Shown one piece after another: positions 36,721 through 50,454 of a stretch of 64,000 nucleotides of DNA. This DNA is from Echinarachnius parma (Eukaryota; Echinodermata; Echinoidea; Clypeasteroida; Echinarachniidae). The first letter of the stretch is position 1. Each line of letters starts with the position of its first letter. The DNA lies in NCBI GenBank assembly GCA_037951105.1, contig JBAMJV010011231.1, forward strand, positions 1-64,000, given 5' to 3'. The notes beneath the pieces were generated by a model that was not told where the DNA came from, ran no database searches, and saw only the letters and a list, made by a program, of their open reading frames with translations. A program made the translations under genes and the position numbers.

Positions 36721-36960
36721 AATGGACTTGGCGCTAGTCAAATACATAGCCAAGTCATTCCGGGGGACTATGGAGCCGAACTACAAGAAGAATAATGGAC
36801 TTGGCGCTACTCAACTACCTAGCCAAGTCATTCCGGGGGTCTATGGAGCGGCAATTTTTGAAAATCGGGTATCTTTAGAGCTGCGATTGGGTGTGAAAAA
36901 GGGGTTCTTTTAAGCGGCACACACCCGTCTTACATTATACATGAGTGCCCCCGCCGGGAA
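36720..36960. repeat. Dispersed repeat matching 14140-14250 and 14890-14930
   Basis: agccaagtcattccgggggt, gcggcaatttttgaaaatcg and cgtcttacattatacatgag occur in the same order as at 14150-14930, uninterrupted here. The first 60 bases are themselves duplicated (36720 and 36790). Confidence 0.65.
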
Positions 36961-37669
36961 TAAACCCCTCAAAAAAAGTTCGGAAACTCAACTTTGATCG
37001 AATATATCACTCTTATTGTCAAATTGTATTTTTTTTCTTTTAGTGTCATTGCAATGCATGATGATTTCCCTTTAAAATGGTACATTATTTGTCATTTATT
37101 TCAAATCAGGGAATACGCAGTGCGTTTCACAATGGAGGAAGGTCAGAAGTCAAATGTCGCAAAATGGGCCGAAAGTATTCAATTGGGAAATTTGACTCTT
37201 GTGTCGTATTTGTTAAGGTTCAAGTTGTATCGAAGATTGTAGCGTGTTCAAAGGATTTAAACTTATCAAATTTGGTATCATTTTAAAGCCCATGGTGTCT
37301 ATCTTTTCAATACAATTATGTCCGTAACAATTTTATTAACAGGTAAAGTATGGTACAGCTAAATATGGGGAGGGCCGAAAGTGAAATGTTGCACAATGCA
37401 TTTCATTTCATGCTATGAATTTAAGACCGTGGCTTCTTGTTTCAAGATTCCGGTAAGATATTGTTGTATTAATCATAACTCTATCATCATTCCGTGTTTC
37501 ACTATCGGAAAGCTCGTTAATTTATCTTTAATATGATATCTCATTTGCAATGAGTATGCGGAATGTGAGTGTGCAGTACAGGAAACTCACAAACTTGATG
37601 TATTGAAAATGCATCAAATTTCTCTAAACCTACGCAAACTGGCCAGAACTGGCATATTAGCGCCCTCTT

Positions 37670-38640
37670 TGACCGTGTACACTGTAAACAATAACTGTAA
37701 AATTACAGGGTTTTTTGCCCTTAAAATTACAACTTTTCACCGTTTTATCAAACTTACAGAACTTTTCCTGTAAAATAACAGAAATCTTGTTAGTTTATGG
37801 GAAATCATTATTTATTTACAACTACCTACATTCATAACTGTTAATAAACGGGTTTCCTGTACTACCTACGACTGTCCCTGTTTTTTTACAAACTGATCAC
37901 ATGGCTCTGATTTTTTTACGAACATTTTCCTGTTAAAAAACGACACTTGCTTGTATAATCAAACAAAAAATGTATGCTAACAACATAGGCTGTTTTTTTA
38001 CTACCCCGGTCTGTGAAAAAACAGGGAACCTGTTAAAAACCTACAGTTGTGTGTAAACACTAAGTACAAATATACCGTTAAACCACACAATTTCCAGTAA
38101 TTCAGAGATTCCATGTATGATTACAAGTCGGCCTATAAAAATGTTCAAGACAGGCTTGTGAAAAAACGCAATTCGCCTGTAAAAAGACAATACTTTCTCA
38201 TAACAAATACAATAATTGTAAAATTACAGGGTATTTTGCCCTTAAAATTACAATTTTGCACCGTTTGATCAATTTTACAGAATTTATCCTGAAATGTTGT
38301 TAGTTTATGGAAATTATCTTTTACTCGTTGCAGGTAGTACGAAACCGTTTATTAACATGTATGTATTTCATAACTGTTAACAAACGGTTTTTCGTACTAC
38401 CTGCAACTTTCCCTGTTTTTTGTACAAAATTTGTTCGCAAGGTTCTGTTTTTATTTACTGGCGACAATTTTCCTGTCAAAAAGCGACTATTTATCTTATA
38501 AAAACAGAACAAATACTGTAGACCTACGCTAACAACACAGGCAGTTTCTTTTACTACCCAGGTCTGTGAACAAACAAAACAGGTAAACCTGTTAAAAAAC
38601 CTACATTATTTTAGGCATAAATACGAATATACCGTTAAAT
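37670..38640. repeat. Two tandem units of an ACTGTAAAATTACAGG repeat
   Basis: taaaattacagggttttttg with ttgcccttaaaattacaa recurs with a shift of about 525 bp (37695 and 38217). The second unit contains a hairpin with arms gttgcaggtagtacgaaac / tttcgtactacctgcaac around 38328-38408. Confidence 0.65.
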
Positions 38641-39154
38641 CACAACATTTCCAGTAATTTGTAACAGGTTCATGAATATTCATGAGCTAGTTTATGCTTT
38701 TGCAAAATGAACAGAAAAATCTGTTCATAATACCGTTATTTTGTATAATGATTATCGAAATTAATTTTTGATTTAGATTAGTGTAATTAATTATCAGTGG
38801 ACTCTTGTTAACCCCTTATGGGTGACAATTCATTAATGCCACGGGCGTAGACATGACATTGATACCCATTCAAGTGGGGGGGATGATCTATTCATTCATC
38901 GGATTACATCCCCCCCAGTTGAATAGGTATTACGTAACTCGCTACGCCAATGATTAATGCAATAATGTTTTAACGTCTGTGTTAAAGTACTAACCATTAA
39001 AACACATACATCGTGGTGTACCATGTTTATAAGCTAATCGTGAACAAAGGAAGATGGATAGGAACGATAGGTACGATAGGTATAGGCTTAGGGCACAATG
39101 TCATAGGTTATTAGGTAGGTTATTAGGACTAGGAGGACTAGGAGGATTGGACTA

Positions 39155-39510
39155 CACTGTAACAAATAACTCCCAGGAATTTCCCGCCAAAAACGCTATT
39201 CTTTTTTTACAGTGTATGCCGTGAAAAATACAGAAAGAGTATGTGGAATAACAGAATACAGAAACAGGAACATCATATTTTAACAGGAAAGTCGCTGTTA
39301 CAAAACAGAGAAAACTTGAATTGTACAAGATTATATGACATGAAAAATACAGAAAGCTACTGTGAAATTACACTATGATCATTAACGGGAACCTGTAATT
39401 TTACGTGAGGCTATAAAATAACAAGAACTCTCGTAAAATAACGGGGGTTCCTGGCGTTACGACTGCCAGGACATTCCCGTAAAAAAACGGCATTTATTTT
39501 TTACAGTGTA
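39155..39510. mobile_element. TIR element with TACACTGTA ends
   Basis: ctacactgtaacaaataac at the left and ttattttttacagtgtagg at the right are inverted, and the same tttacagtgta occurs once inside. Non-coding. Confidence 0.55.
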
Positions 39511-40553
39511 GGTATGCCCTTATTACCACGTATCAAATGGTGGAAGTTCGATATTGCAACGTGTCATTTTGAGTCCAATACATTTAGAGGTACTACACAC
39601 ACCTAAATCACATAACCACTATGAATGGGGCATTATTTTTTTGACATATTAACACGCTTCAACATGATGTTGAATTTCATAATGATTTTGTAAAGAAAAG
39701 TACTAAAATATCCCCACAAAAAGTCATTTTTGGATGCAACGCCGTCAATTTCACACAATCAAATGCATTTTGTATACATTTTGATGTCGATCTTCCCAAT
39801 ATTCACCTTTATTGTGCCTACCCGGCTTTCATAATCATTCCAAGTGAGGTGTCATTGGAAAGATAATTAAACAGGCTTTTTTCTTCATTGTCAAGATATT
39901 CATCGTCGAAAGAATTTGAACTTGAGAAACACCGTGATATGGGTGTCAGACCTTCCAACTGAAGTTTTTTGGCGCCATTTGTGACATTTCACATTTCTCA
40001 AATATACTGCGCATACCTCGTGCTCGTGATGCTTACGAATGTGGTATCATTTTAAAGAGGTATACACACTCTTTCAAGTGATACCAAATATAACCATTAT
40101 GATTTCATAAGAACATAGATATTATCGATCAAACTTGAGTTTCCGAACTTTTTTTGATGGGTTTATATATACGCTTGTCTTGTAATTTGATCGCCCTTTC
40201 TTACCCATCATACATGTTTTGAAACGTTCATAGGGTTCTAGCATTTGGTAACAGATTTAAATGCACACGTAGATACTACTTGAGTGATGTCATTTTCAGT
40301 AGAAAGGGTTTTAATAAGTTAGTATCATGAAACGGGGAATATATCATGAACATAGTTATGGAAACGGGACAAAAGGGTTAAACAATATATTTCGAAACTT
40401 TCCATTGGTCAAATGAAGTCTCATCAAGTCGCTAAATTGTTGGGACTTTGCCATTTCTGCGATACTGCAATGATTATCAAACAACTAATGCATGTTAAAG
40501 GAATCTAGTTAAAACTTTGTTGACATGTGCAAAAAGTGATGAGTGGTTGATAC

Positions 40554-42710
40554 GGTTACAGCTCGTTATTCCGAAGGTTGGTTATTCCGAAGGTTTGGTT
40601 ATTCCGAAGGTTCGTTATCCCGAAGGTTTGTTATTCCGAAGGTTCGTTATTCCGAAGGTTCGTTATTCCGAAGGTTCGTTTTTCCTAAGGTTCGTTATTC
40701 GTTCGCTATTCCGAAAATGAAATCGGGTTCGTTATTCCGAAAGTTCGTTAGTCCTAAGATAAAATCGGGTTAGTTATTCCGAAGGTTTGTTATTCCGAAG
40801 GTTCGTTATTCCGAAGGTTCTTTATTCCAAAGGTTCGTTAGTCCGAAAATGAAATAGGGTTCGTCGAGCTCCTACGTCCTGCTCTTTTGTTCATCGAGCT
40901 ATTGACTGTGCATTCATGGAAGGATATCTATTGACGCATGTGAGATAATCTTCCCATTCATTGCCCACTGCGTTGCCAATTTGCTAATTTAACTTGGACG
41001 CAGCACGAGCGCCGCGAGAGCGGCCAAGACAAGTGTACGATCTAAACAATAGCGAACAATGAACGCCGCTCTCCACACGACCTCCACACGCTCTCCCCAC
41101 GTCCTTCACACGCTTCCAATTTTATGAATGGGGATTAGAAGCGGCGCAAGATCGGCGCGAGAGCGTAGCTATGTGTGACGGGGGTATTAGCATGTGTACC
41201 TATATGTGTATATAATTATGTTGTTTCTGTTTGTATTATCGTCACTTTATAGCCTCTGAAGAAGATTCTGCTAGGATCGAAAATTTAGGCCCTATATTGA
41301 ATCTCTTACAGTAATCAACGTAACTCCAGCCATTTAACTTTAATTGATACAATTGATCTCTGGCGTCGCCATTTATATAATAACATGTTTGTTTCTTCAT
41401 ATTTGCATCACATTATCTCCCCCTCCATAAAGGAAAATGGTCTAGAACGGAGCCTAGTGTGTTTTAAAGTGCCCCCTCTCTCAAGCCAATAAGGCTTAGG
41501 TCCGTTCCATTTCCTGTTTATTTCGTTGTTAAAGAAAACTGTTGATGAATACAGTTGAGTTAGGTAAACAATTACTTATTCTTAGGGATAATCATTCATA
41601 AAAAAATACAATTTTAAGCCGTTCTGCTCTGGTCCTGGACATCTGGTAGGCCTACTGGCTATATTATGGTTTAGCTAGACTAACTTGTAGGTCCTCAAGC
41701 TATATACGAAACACATTTTCCACACAACATTGGTTTGCGATAATTCAAATAAGTATTATTGTCTTTAAAAATAATCACTAACTCCTATAAAAAAAAATTA
41801 AAAATCAGTCGTAAAATGGCTATTGTATGGTCGGGGGTATAGGGTGGAAGGGTCACTCTCATACAAAAGTGCTACCCACCCGTGTCCATCATCATCTGAA
41901 ATGTATCCTAAATGGCTTAGTGCAAATTCGTAAGTTTACACCCCTAAATGGCGTAATGATTTTAAAACCTGAAAAGGTGCCGTAAGTGATACCATTTTTG
42001 GCGTGTTTTTTTGTGGAAGCGGATGCGTAGCCAGTCATGTTGGGAGAGACAATCGGGTTCTATGGACCTTCTTGTTCTACATAGTGGCTTGTACACAGTG
42101 GCTTGTTCTTACATAGTGGCACAGCCAGGATTATTGACAGTTGGGACGGGGTGGTGGGGCAAAAAGATCCCCCCCCCCCCCCGACAACTCGACGGCAACC
42201 CAGCTCCCCCTATTTCATTTTCGGATTAACGAACCCTATTTCATTTTCGGACTAACGAACCCTATTTCATTTTCGGACTTACGAACCTTCGGAATAACGA
42301 ACCTTCGGAACAACGAACCCGATTTTATTTTCGGACTAACGAACCTTCGGAATAACGAACCTTCGGAATACATGGAATTATAACGAACCTTTGGAATAAC
42401 CAACTTTCTGAATAACCAACCTTCGGAATAACGAACATTCGGAATAATGAACCGGATTTCATTTTCGAACTAACGAACCGTCGGAACAGCGAACCCGATT
42501 TTATTTTCGGAATAGCGGACCTTCGGAATAAAGAACCTTCGGAATAACGAACCTCCGGATTAACAAACCTTCGGAATAACGAACCTTCGGAATAATGCAA
42601 CGAATGTTCGGATTTACGAACCCTATTTCATTTTCGGAATAGCGAACTCGCAGGTATACGAAATGTGCGTGTTCGGAATAACCGAACCTTCGGAATAACG
42701 AACCCCACCC
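40554..42710. mobile_element. TTCCGAAGG-array element, copy 3 (with 1.3-kb interior)
   Basis: Starts ggttacagctcgttattccg and ends aacgaaccccaccc, the same termini as copies 1 and 2. Arrays at 40560-40865 and 42210-42710 flank a 1.3-kb non-array interior. Flanking ttgata is found on both sides (left ggttgatac, right cttgatata), an imperfect 6-8-bp duplication. The non-array terminal segment (aggtatacgaaatgtgcgtg) is near the right end. Confidence 0.8.
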
Positions 42711-42924
42711 CTTGATATAACGTATATAGTTGTTATCCGATATGTCCACTGGGTGTCGTGTGAACATTTCAAGTTAAATTGACGTTATATGGCCGAGTAA
42801 TGAGCAAAAATGCAAATTAATGTGGTACAGTGGATAATTTAACAACTGAACACTTCAATCGTAAATATAAGTTTTCCCATCCATTTTAACACTTTTGTCA
42901 TTCAATTTAATTACTTTGTACTTC

Positions 42925-43059
<135 letters not shown>

Positions 43060-43129
43060 TGCTTTCAAGTGTATACATGTGTATGAATTACCCCCTAAAT
43101 GATTAATGTTACAATTTAACAATTAAATC

Positions 43130-43360
43130 ACAATATGAAACAAAAATTACAGCGTAAATACATGGGACGAATTTGAATCGAATTTGAATGAAATGGATTG
43201 GTCGGTCACAGTTGCTGAACACATAAAAGCGAAAGCAATTTCGTCAATTTTAAATCAATTTAATTAAAATTCGATTCAAAATTCGTCCCATGTAAATTCA
43301 TTGACGCTGTAATTGTTTATATTATATTTTCTTGATGTAATTGGTAAATTGTAACATGAA
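43130..43360. repeat. Palindrome centre linking two mirrored microsatellites
   Basis: tacatgggacgaatttgaat at about 43158 and attcaaaattcgtcccatgt at about 43274 are inverted. Outward from them acagcgt/acgctgt and taccccctaaat/atttagggggta also pair. The two microsatellites therefore descend from one arm pair of a single hairpin. Confidence 0.75.
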
Positions 43361-43404
43361 TTATTTAGGGGGTAACATACCCATGTATACACTCGAAAAC
43401 AAAC

Positions 43405-43425
43405 TCACACGCACACACACATACT

Positions 43426-43457
<32 letters not shown>

Positions 43458-43478
43458 ATCACACACACACACACACAA
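43405..43478. repeat. (AC)n microsatellite
   Basis: About 70 bp of AC with two interruptions; mirrored partner of the GT tract at 42925. Confidence 0.9.
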
Positions 43479-43501
43479 TTTAAAATTATGTGGTCTTTTT
43501 G

Positions 43502-44652
43502 TTAAAGGGATGCCTGTAAAGTGTCAGATATTGCACAAACTGACATTTGAGACTTCAGTCCTATATCAATATCATTGTAAAATACAATTGAAAGATTTGT
43601 GAAAGTTTAAAAGAAAACGAACACTGTTTACCTAGTGAAAAAGACGAATATTGAGTTCAGTTTTATCACCGAATACTGATGGCCTGCCGTAGATTTGTCG
43701 CAGTAATAATCATCCGTTTGCGATATCCGCACCCTAGTCTATCAGGTTATGTAAAGCAGCAATTTTTGTTGCTATAATCTTGGAAACAGTTTTTAATTTG
43801 GTCTAAATACACTACTGATGAGAAAAAGTGATGTTTCCATTTTTTATTTGTGGTCCCAGGGTGCATTTTGGCGATTTTAAAGATAATTAGCTAATTTGCA
43901 TATTTGTGAAATAAGGTCAGGGGTCATTTTCTATCTAGGAATAGTACAATATTGATAAAAACTAGTATTCTAGGGTATTTTGAGGCAAGGATTCCATTTC
44001 CGGTGCTCGTTTGTAAGTGCTGTATGGGAAACACTCTGAAATCAAAGATGGCTTCCCCTAATTTGCATATTTATGAATATTATTGATTTTCAGTGGCTAC
44101 AGCCCCTAATAAGCAATAATTCCGGATTATTATTTGTCAGTTATGTTCTAAGTATGTATTTAAGATATCAAAGATGAGTTACCATCATGGCAACCTCTAG
44201 CAATGCATATTATTTGCATAAATATGTATTTTACCTAATTTGCATATTCCCCCAAATCGAGTATATTGGGAACACGGTAAGTAAAAAAGACAAGTCTGTA
44301 AAAAAATTTCACAACATTTATTTACACTTCATTAGGGGATATACTACCCGTGTATGTTTACAGACGGTACAGAATTCATGGAATATGCGCGCGCTCGGCT
44401 TAAAGTTCAGTCTGGTCGGGAAGGTTTCCCAAGCGCGCTGGCCTGACGTGTTCAGCTACGGCAATTGTACTTGTTTTATCAAAAGCGTTAGCTAACGCTT
44501 TTGAAATAATGATTTTCAATGATAATTATCTTCATACTAAAGGGACATTTGAACAAATCTAACCCTATTTTATTCCTCTCTTACCATAATCTAAACAACA
44601 CGGCAGAAGAGAAACGAGGGAGCTTGTAGACACTTTACAGGCATCACTTTAA
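43502..44652. mobile_element. TTAA-flanked TIR element, family 4
   Basis: TTAA-agggatgcctgtaaagtgtc at the left and gacactttacaggcatcact-TTAA at the right. The interior is non-coding, has ctaatttgcatatt blocks related to the 17-kb tandem array, and is nested in the large foldback. Confidence 0.75.
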
Positions 44653-44849
44653 ATTGATGGACGAAAGACGAAATTGAAGTTAAGATTTCCGGTTTGGTGG
44701 TTCCTCGGGACGAATTTGAAGTACAAATTAATGAAATTGGATGACAAAAGTGTTAAAATGGATGGGAAAACCTGTAACTTTTTAACGAAAGGCAAATTTG
44801 AAAAATCGAAAACTGTCCCATGCTTTTATTATTAATACGAATACAACAA

Positions 44850-45065
44850 GGTAGGAGGGAACCGCTAACATTTCAATTGGATTTTGAGGATTTGGACAAT
44901 GTTACTAAGTCCCTTTAATGTGTAATAGCTCGCCGTTTTTAATTATGTTATGATTACGCCAGCAAATTGGCCACCATATTAAAGGTACTTAGTAACATTG
45001 TCCAAATCCTCAAAATCCAATTGGAATTCTAGCGGTTTCCTCATACCTTGTTGTATTTGAATTTA
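44850..45065. repeat. Palindrome near 44950
   Basis: The arm with ggatttggacaatgttacta is the inverse of tagtaacattgtccaaatcc at about 44988. Outer blocks (caacaaggta and taccttgttg) also pair; the loop is about 60 bases. Confidence 0.8.
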
Positions 45066-45239
45066 CAATCAAAGCATGGGACAGGTTTAAGTTTTTCAAA
45101 CTTCCCTTTCGTTAAAAATATATTAACGATTGAAGTGTTCCGATGTTAAATTATCCACTGGATCGCGAGAACTGTGCACAAAGTGAGTGCAATTAGTTAG
45201 TGAATATCACTTTGATGTTTTGCTCATTTCTCGGCCATA

Positions 45240-47741
45240 GGGGGCAATTCCACGGTAACGGAAGGACATTCAGACACAATTTTGGAACTTCAATCAAATA
45301 ATTCCAGGATCCTGCTTTTAATTTTTTATTCTAAATGGCATGTCTTTGATCCTTGTTGGGACACCTTTGATTTCCACTATTTCTAAAATTTTGACCGCAT
45401 TATGTAAATTAGATATGGACACTAATGAGGCCGGTAACGGAAGGACGGCAAAATGGACATGGATTTTCAAGTTTTTTAGTTATGACCCAATCTCTGTGAA
45501 GTTACGAGGTTTATCATGTTAAGTTGGCTACTAGTCAAATTCCTTATGTTCACAGAGTATAACACCACCTTTTAAGAAAAATATCTACGTTGGTATATTA
45601 ATTATGAGAAATTAATTACTCCAGTGTTCGGTAACGGAAGGACGGTAACGGAAGGACCTCTGAAAAGTCTATTGGAATTGTACAATAAAATTAATTTTGA
45701 AATTTAAAGACTATTTATGAGAAGGAAATATCTCTTTTGTGGTCTAAAATGAGTTTGTATCATAGATAGCATATGGACATCACAAGCATTTACATTTCTA
45801 TTTTTTTCTTACTATATTTCATGCTCCAATGGCTCTTATTCATGGTCAATTCATGGTAACGGAAGGACACTCAGACACAAATTGTCAACTTTAAGAAAGA
45901 CATTTTTAAATACTTGTGTTGTTAGAACCGTCTATTTTGATAACAATACTTCCAAAATATACAGTTTTAAGGTCCCATAATTTTTTTAATTTTTTTTATC
46001 TCCGCACATTATTGAATATGCATACAAATGAGGTCGGTAACGGAAGGACACTAAAATGGACAAGGTTTTGTTATCAAATCAGTTTTAACTAAAACTCTGT
46101 GATATTAAATAATACAAAATATTTTAAGGGTACACATTTCATTCTCTGAAGGGTTAAGAAGAATTTACTTGTTCTTTGATTAAAATTTGTCCGCAGATAT
46201 TTGAGTTATTTCACACAAAGCGGACCAATGTTCGGTAACGGAAGGACATAATGGACTATAATGTATCAATATGACACAGTAGGGTCATTCCATGTCAAAT
46301 CACCTTTAAAAAAATTGAAAATTTTCATCGCAGCCCCCTTCAAATTTGCTAATATTTGGTATGTATGATATTTCAACCTTTAAAAGCGCAAATATTTAAG
46401 TTTTAGCCCAATCCGCCCAATGGTTTTGGCGCTATGGTCGATTCTTATGGGGGAGTTTTGTAAGAAATGGGCGTGGGCACCATTTTTCAAATGGCCATTG
46501 TCCATTAACCGTTGGGTCAATTTATTTTGTAAAGGTGTCATTGGACTGGGGATGTTATGTGCAATCCATTTATGCCATTTGTGTTCATGCATGAGCGAGT
46601 TTGGATACGATAACCTTTGACCTTAGATTTTGACCTTCCGTTTTACCTCGTGGATCAAATAATTTGGAGAAATTTTTTTGCTTAAATCTTGGCTTGATAT
46701 AATTTCTACAATATATGAAATAATTGGAGATATGTTATTTCTTGCTTTTTCTACAGCCTTGTTTTTAGTTTGCAAATTTCATGTACAATTTAATTATTTT
46801 AGACCTACACCCATGTCCAAGAATTCTATAGGGGTGTATTGTGTAAAAAAAAGACCTATTCAAAGTCATGATCAGAGCCTATTCACACCCTGGCTCACCA
46901 CAGTTAAATAGACCTACTAATCCCCATACAATAGAAATCCAGACAAATGGCATCATGGTACAAGGGCCCTGTTGCATAAAGAGATAAAATCAATTGTGAG
47001 CCAGATCAAATGTTCTAAATGCACAAATCTGATTGGTTGAAACACAGAAAATTACTAGTCTGACCACGCTACGCCACTGATAGCTGGCCATTGCAGGTAT
47101 TGTCTCATTATTTTGGGTTTTCATATATGAGAGACCAATTTTTGAACATAAATTTTGTCATAATATGTAATATGAGGTACCTTGTCCATCTGTTACCATT
47201 GTATGGTAACGGAAGGACATTTTCTTTTGTTATTTATTAATTAACGAAGAAACAATGAGTAATACAATTGTTAGCAATGGGAAGGCCTACTTGAACTTGC
47301 TTTGCACTGAAGATTGGTCTGCTCTCTAACAAGTATGTGAGCCACAAAATTAAAAATATTGATATTTCGGTAACAGAAGGACATTTTCATAGGCTGAAAA
47401 TAAGAAGTCATTGAAGCATAACAAATCAAATTAATCATACAAATTTACTATTTTACAAAATGGTCATATCTCAGGAGTCAGAATAATGTTTTTTAGGCTT
47501 AACTGGGGAAATATAAAACAAACACAGGATCAAAACACTTTTTCACAAAAATGTCAAATTTGTGGGGTTCAATTATGGTTATAAAGTTATTATAAAAAAA
47601 CAACTAAAATTATGTAAAACTAAAATGTTCTCATTGAATTCAAAATATATAGAGTTTAAGCTTTGATTTGATACCAAATTTGTATCATAAAAATGCTTGT
47701 AAAATTTTTGGTCAAATGTCCACTTTGGCGTGGAATTGCCC
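45240..47741. mobile_element. GGTAACGGAAGGAC element, long copy
   Basis: Inverted ends ggggcaattccacg and cgtggaattgccc. Inside, the 14-mer ggtaacggaaggac occurs in the same orientation at about nine sites (45254, 45432, 45628 and 45643, 45855, 46034, 46232, 47205, and one variant at 47368). The sequence flanking both ends, joined, restores the host arm (cggccata + ttacgtc), so a TA duplication is likely. About 46281-47090 is a later insert. No coding region. Confidence 0.75.
46281..47090. mobile_element. GGTCATTCCATGTCAAATCA element, copy 1
   Basis: gggtcattccatgtcaaatc starts a block that recurs at 53730-54700 with the same order of motifs (aagcgcaaatatttaagttt, caatccgcccaa, gggcgtgggcacc, gggccctgttgca). 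Open frames across it are not conserved between the copies. Confidence 0.65.
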
Positions 47742-47946
47742 TATTACGTCTATTTAACTTGAACGTTTCACACAACACTCACTGGACATATCAGATAATA
47801 ATAATATAATTATATTGTATCAACCAATCTTCACTGTTTGCACATGTCAACAAAGTTACTACATCCCTTTAACATATGTAGCTAAAACTTACGACTTAAT
47901 TATGTGACTAATATGACATTACGAATACGGATAAATAATGTATTAC

Positions 47947-49475
47947 CATTCTGCTGCTTAAATCCAGTGCATACCGGTAATGGATGTAACATTCATCATG
48001 TATTTGCAAGTAACTTGACCGTCGCAGGAGTTCCAAAGCAGGGGCGTTTGCTGCCTCGTTGTGACAGACATATGCCACTCTCATGACGGATTCCACATTT
48101 TTTACTTTCTTACAGAAGGCCTCCATCACAGCCCGCCCAGCTTCTCCCCCTTGTGCTGCCGCAAAGGTCAGGAGGTACTCAAACTCATTGTAGTCTTCCA
48201 GAACACGCTTCAGGATCTCTTGAAACTCTTCAGGCTGTGTTTGGTAGATAGATGCGACGTAGTGACCGGCCACATATTCCTGCATTAGCTTATGCGGGAA
48301 TTGTGCCTCGGTCACATACTCCTTCCCCTTCATTCTCTCATCTATTGGTGCTACTCTCTTTTTCATTGTCATGACTCCTATCTCGCAAGCTCTTTTGACA
48401 GCATCAAAATACCCATCAAATTCTTCTTCCCGAAACAGCATGTGCTTTGAAATCAACCCGTTGTATGCTAGCTCACCAATCTGCGTGAAAGCCTGTTTGC
48501 ATCTATCTAGATACTCCCCTAGTGTTTCATCACCACCATCCTCTTTGCATTTGGAGTAAGAGTGCTCAATTAATGAATGCACAATTAGGCCAAATAACTG
48601 CGGAATCGTCTCTAGCCTACGCAGCGCATCTCTTTTCGGTCGGTTATTCCAGACGTGACATAGCATGGCGCAAAACATGGGAATATGAGCAAGGTGATCT
48701 CTAATTGTCTCATTGTCCTTTATAAGTTCGAGAAGACTCTCCGCCGAAGCTACGTCTTCGATGAAGTACTTTCCAATGTATGTTGCTACATCTCCTTTGT
48801 TGAAGCCTTTGACCCGAACACGTCCGTACTGCTTGTTAATCTTGTCAACATTGGTGATTTGGTCGGCACGCCATGGTCGAGAAGTGACAATAAGAGGCGT
48901 GTGCTTCATCTTCTCGCCTCTCATAATCTGGACTAAAACTTCATTGGGCATCTTCTTTGCGATATCTCCTTGATACTCGTCTAATCCGTCGAATAACATC
49001 ACTGTTTTAGTCGGATATTTGCTGATGTATTTCTCAACGACGTCACCTGGAATTTCAACGCCATCGTACTCATATACTAACTCATTCAGTATGTCGCCAA
49101 AGCAACGACCTTCTTGCGTTTCTCTGAGTGTTAGTAGAAAGAGTAGATCAATCTCCTGTAGGCATTGGTCAGTTGCCCAGTCATACGCTATCTTTGCTAG
49201 GAGAGTGGTTTTGCCGACACCCGCCTCTCCTAGAAAGGCAATTCTCTTCTTCCCCTCACTTGGCAGCAAAAGCTTAAATATACCATCATATTCTAATGGC
49301 TTGCTTTGTTGTTTATCTTCTTTTAGCAGCTCGAGATTGACGTAGATCATATCTTGCTTCATGCGCGAATCTGGATCTAAGGGAGATGTCTTAATGTCGT
49401 TGTACTCATCGATGTAGCGGGATTTCAACCGCGCGCTGTAGTTCGCTAGATCTTCGGGAGTCATTGGAGATTGAC
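47947..49475 (-). CDS. NLR exon 2: NACHT NTPase with winged-helix and helical regions
   Basis: One 1,529-nt exon is open throughout and encodes about residues 104-613. The acceptor is tcattacaaag|GTCAATC and the donor AGAATG|GTAATA. Walker A is GEAGVGKTT (about residues 186-194). Walker B with the extended acidic motif is TVMLFDGLDEY (about 261-271). A sensor-1-like strand PLIVTSRPW follows at about 297-305. HIPMFCAMLCHVW (about 367-379) fits the small helical segment after the nucleotide fold. FPHKLMQEYVAGHYVAS (about 496-512) matches the F-x-H-x-x-x-Q-E-[FY]-x-A motif found near the end of NLR NACHT regions. All residues expected for nucleotide binding and hydrolysis are present. This module binds ATP or dATP and drives oligomerisation in the family. 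It sits 3.8 kb downstream of the Death exon in transcription order and 19.6 kb before the first recognised LRR exon. Confidence 0.92.
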
Positions 49476-50454
49476 CTTTGTAATGAAAAGAGGATTTTGT
49501 AAGGGATATTTTTTAATGCGAACTGTGTCCATTCAAGTATTTTTATTCTTGAATAATGACAATAAACTGTTCATGTCCCAACTCAACTTTCATCATTATT
49601 TTTTGAAAAAATATAACATGTGTATTTTCATTGTCATTATGCTAGAATCAATATTAATCTATGACGGTAATGACATGTAGTATGCTATAGAGTATCAAAA
49701 GTGGGGTAAACAGTATTTTAGACATTATTAATAAACTGTCAAATATTTAACTAAACTATGGGTCACTGTTCTGGCCAAAGTGGCATATTTAAAACATTTT
49801 CTTTACCCTGATCTACTTTGTTAGAAAAGTGTGTATCTTTCCAATATCTTATATCCGAGCATATACAATGTCATAATCCACAAATTCTACTTGTAATACT
49901 TTTGTATGACCTAACTAACATGAACATGATACGGGTATGCTAAAAAACAATAAAATACCATAAATGTTCAGGTAAATATATGTATATGCTGCATATACAT
50001 GTATGAACAACTACATCAATGGGATTTGTTTTGCTGAATGTGAACCACAACCACCAACAACATTAATACACACACATTCACCCCAAACAGAACAATTGTG
50101 CCTCAGTCTTTCAGTTTGGGTATAAAGTCGCAATAGGGGTTTAGTACATAGAGCACCAAAATCATAAAAAATTGTCTTTGGCTGAAAATTTCAACTTTAC
50201 GGAATTTGATACTTACATGTGTCATCTACATTCTCTGAAAATTTCATGTCCTAATTCGATTGTTTTATACCGAAAATAATGTTTTTTCTGAGCAACCTTC
50301 AATTCGGTTTTGGCCTGAAACTCGGTTTATCATCGCTGGCTGTTCATGATCGATCGTTTGTGCATTGATTGAGCGGCACCCGACCGCTGTTATTACGGTA
50401 TTTTCGCAAACCTGAAGACGACGAGTAGTGGGGTGGTTAAGGGGTCCATGACTG

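Larger units (their letters stand above)
36962..40175. mobile_element. TIR element (CAAAAAAAGTTCGGAAACTCAA ends) with nested insertions
   Basis: tcaaaaaaagttcggaaact at about 36970 is the inverse of agtttccgaactttttttga at about 40138. Adjacent blocks also pair loosely (tttaaaatggta and tatcattttaaa). The interior from about 37670 to 39510 is occupied by other repeats, so the original element was about 1.3 kb. Confidence 0.55.
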
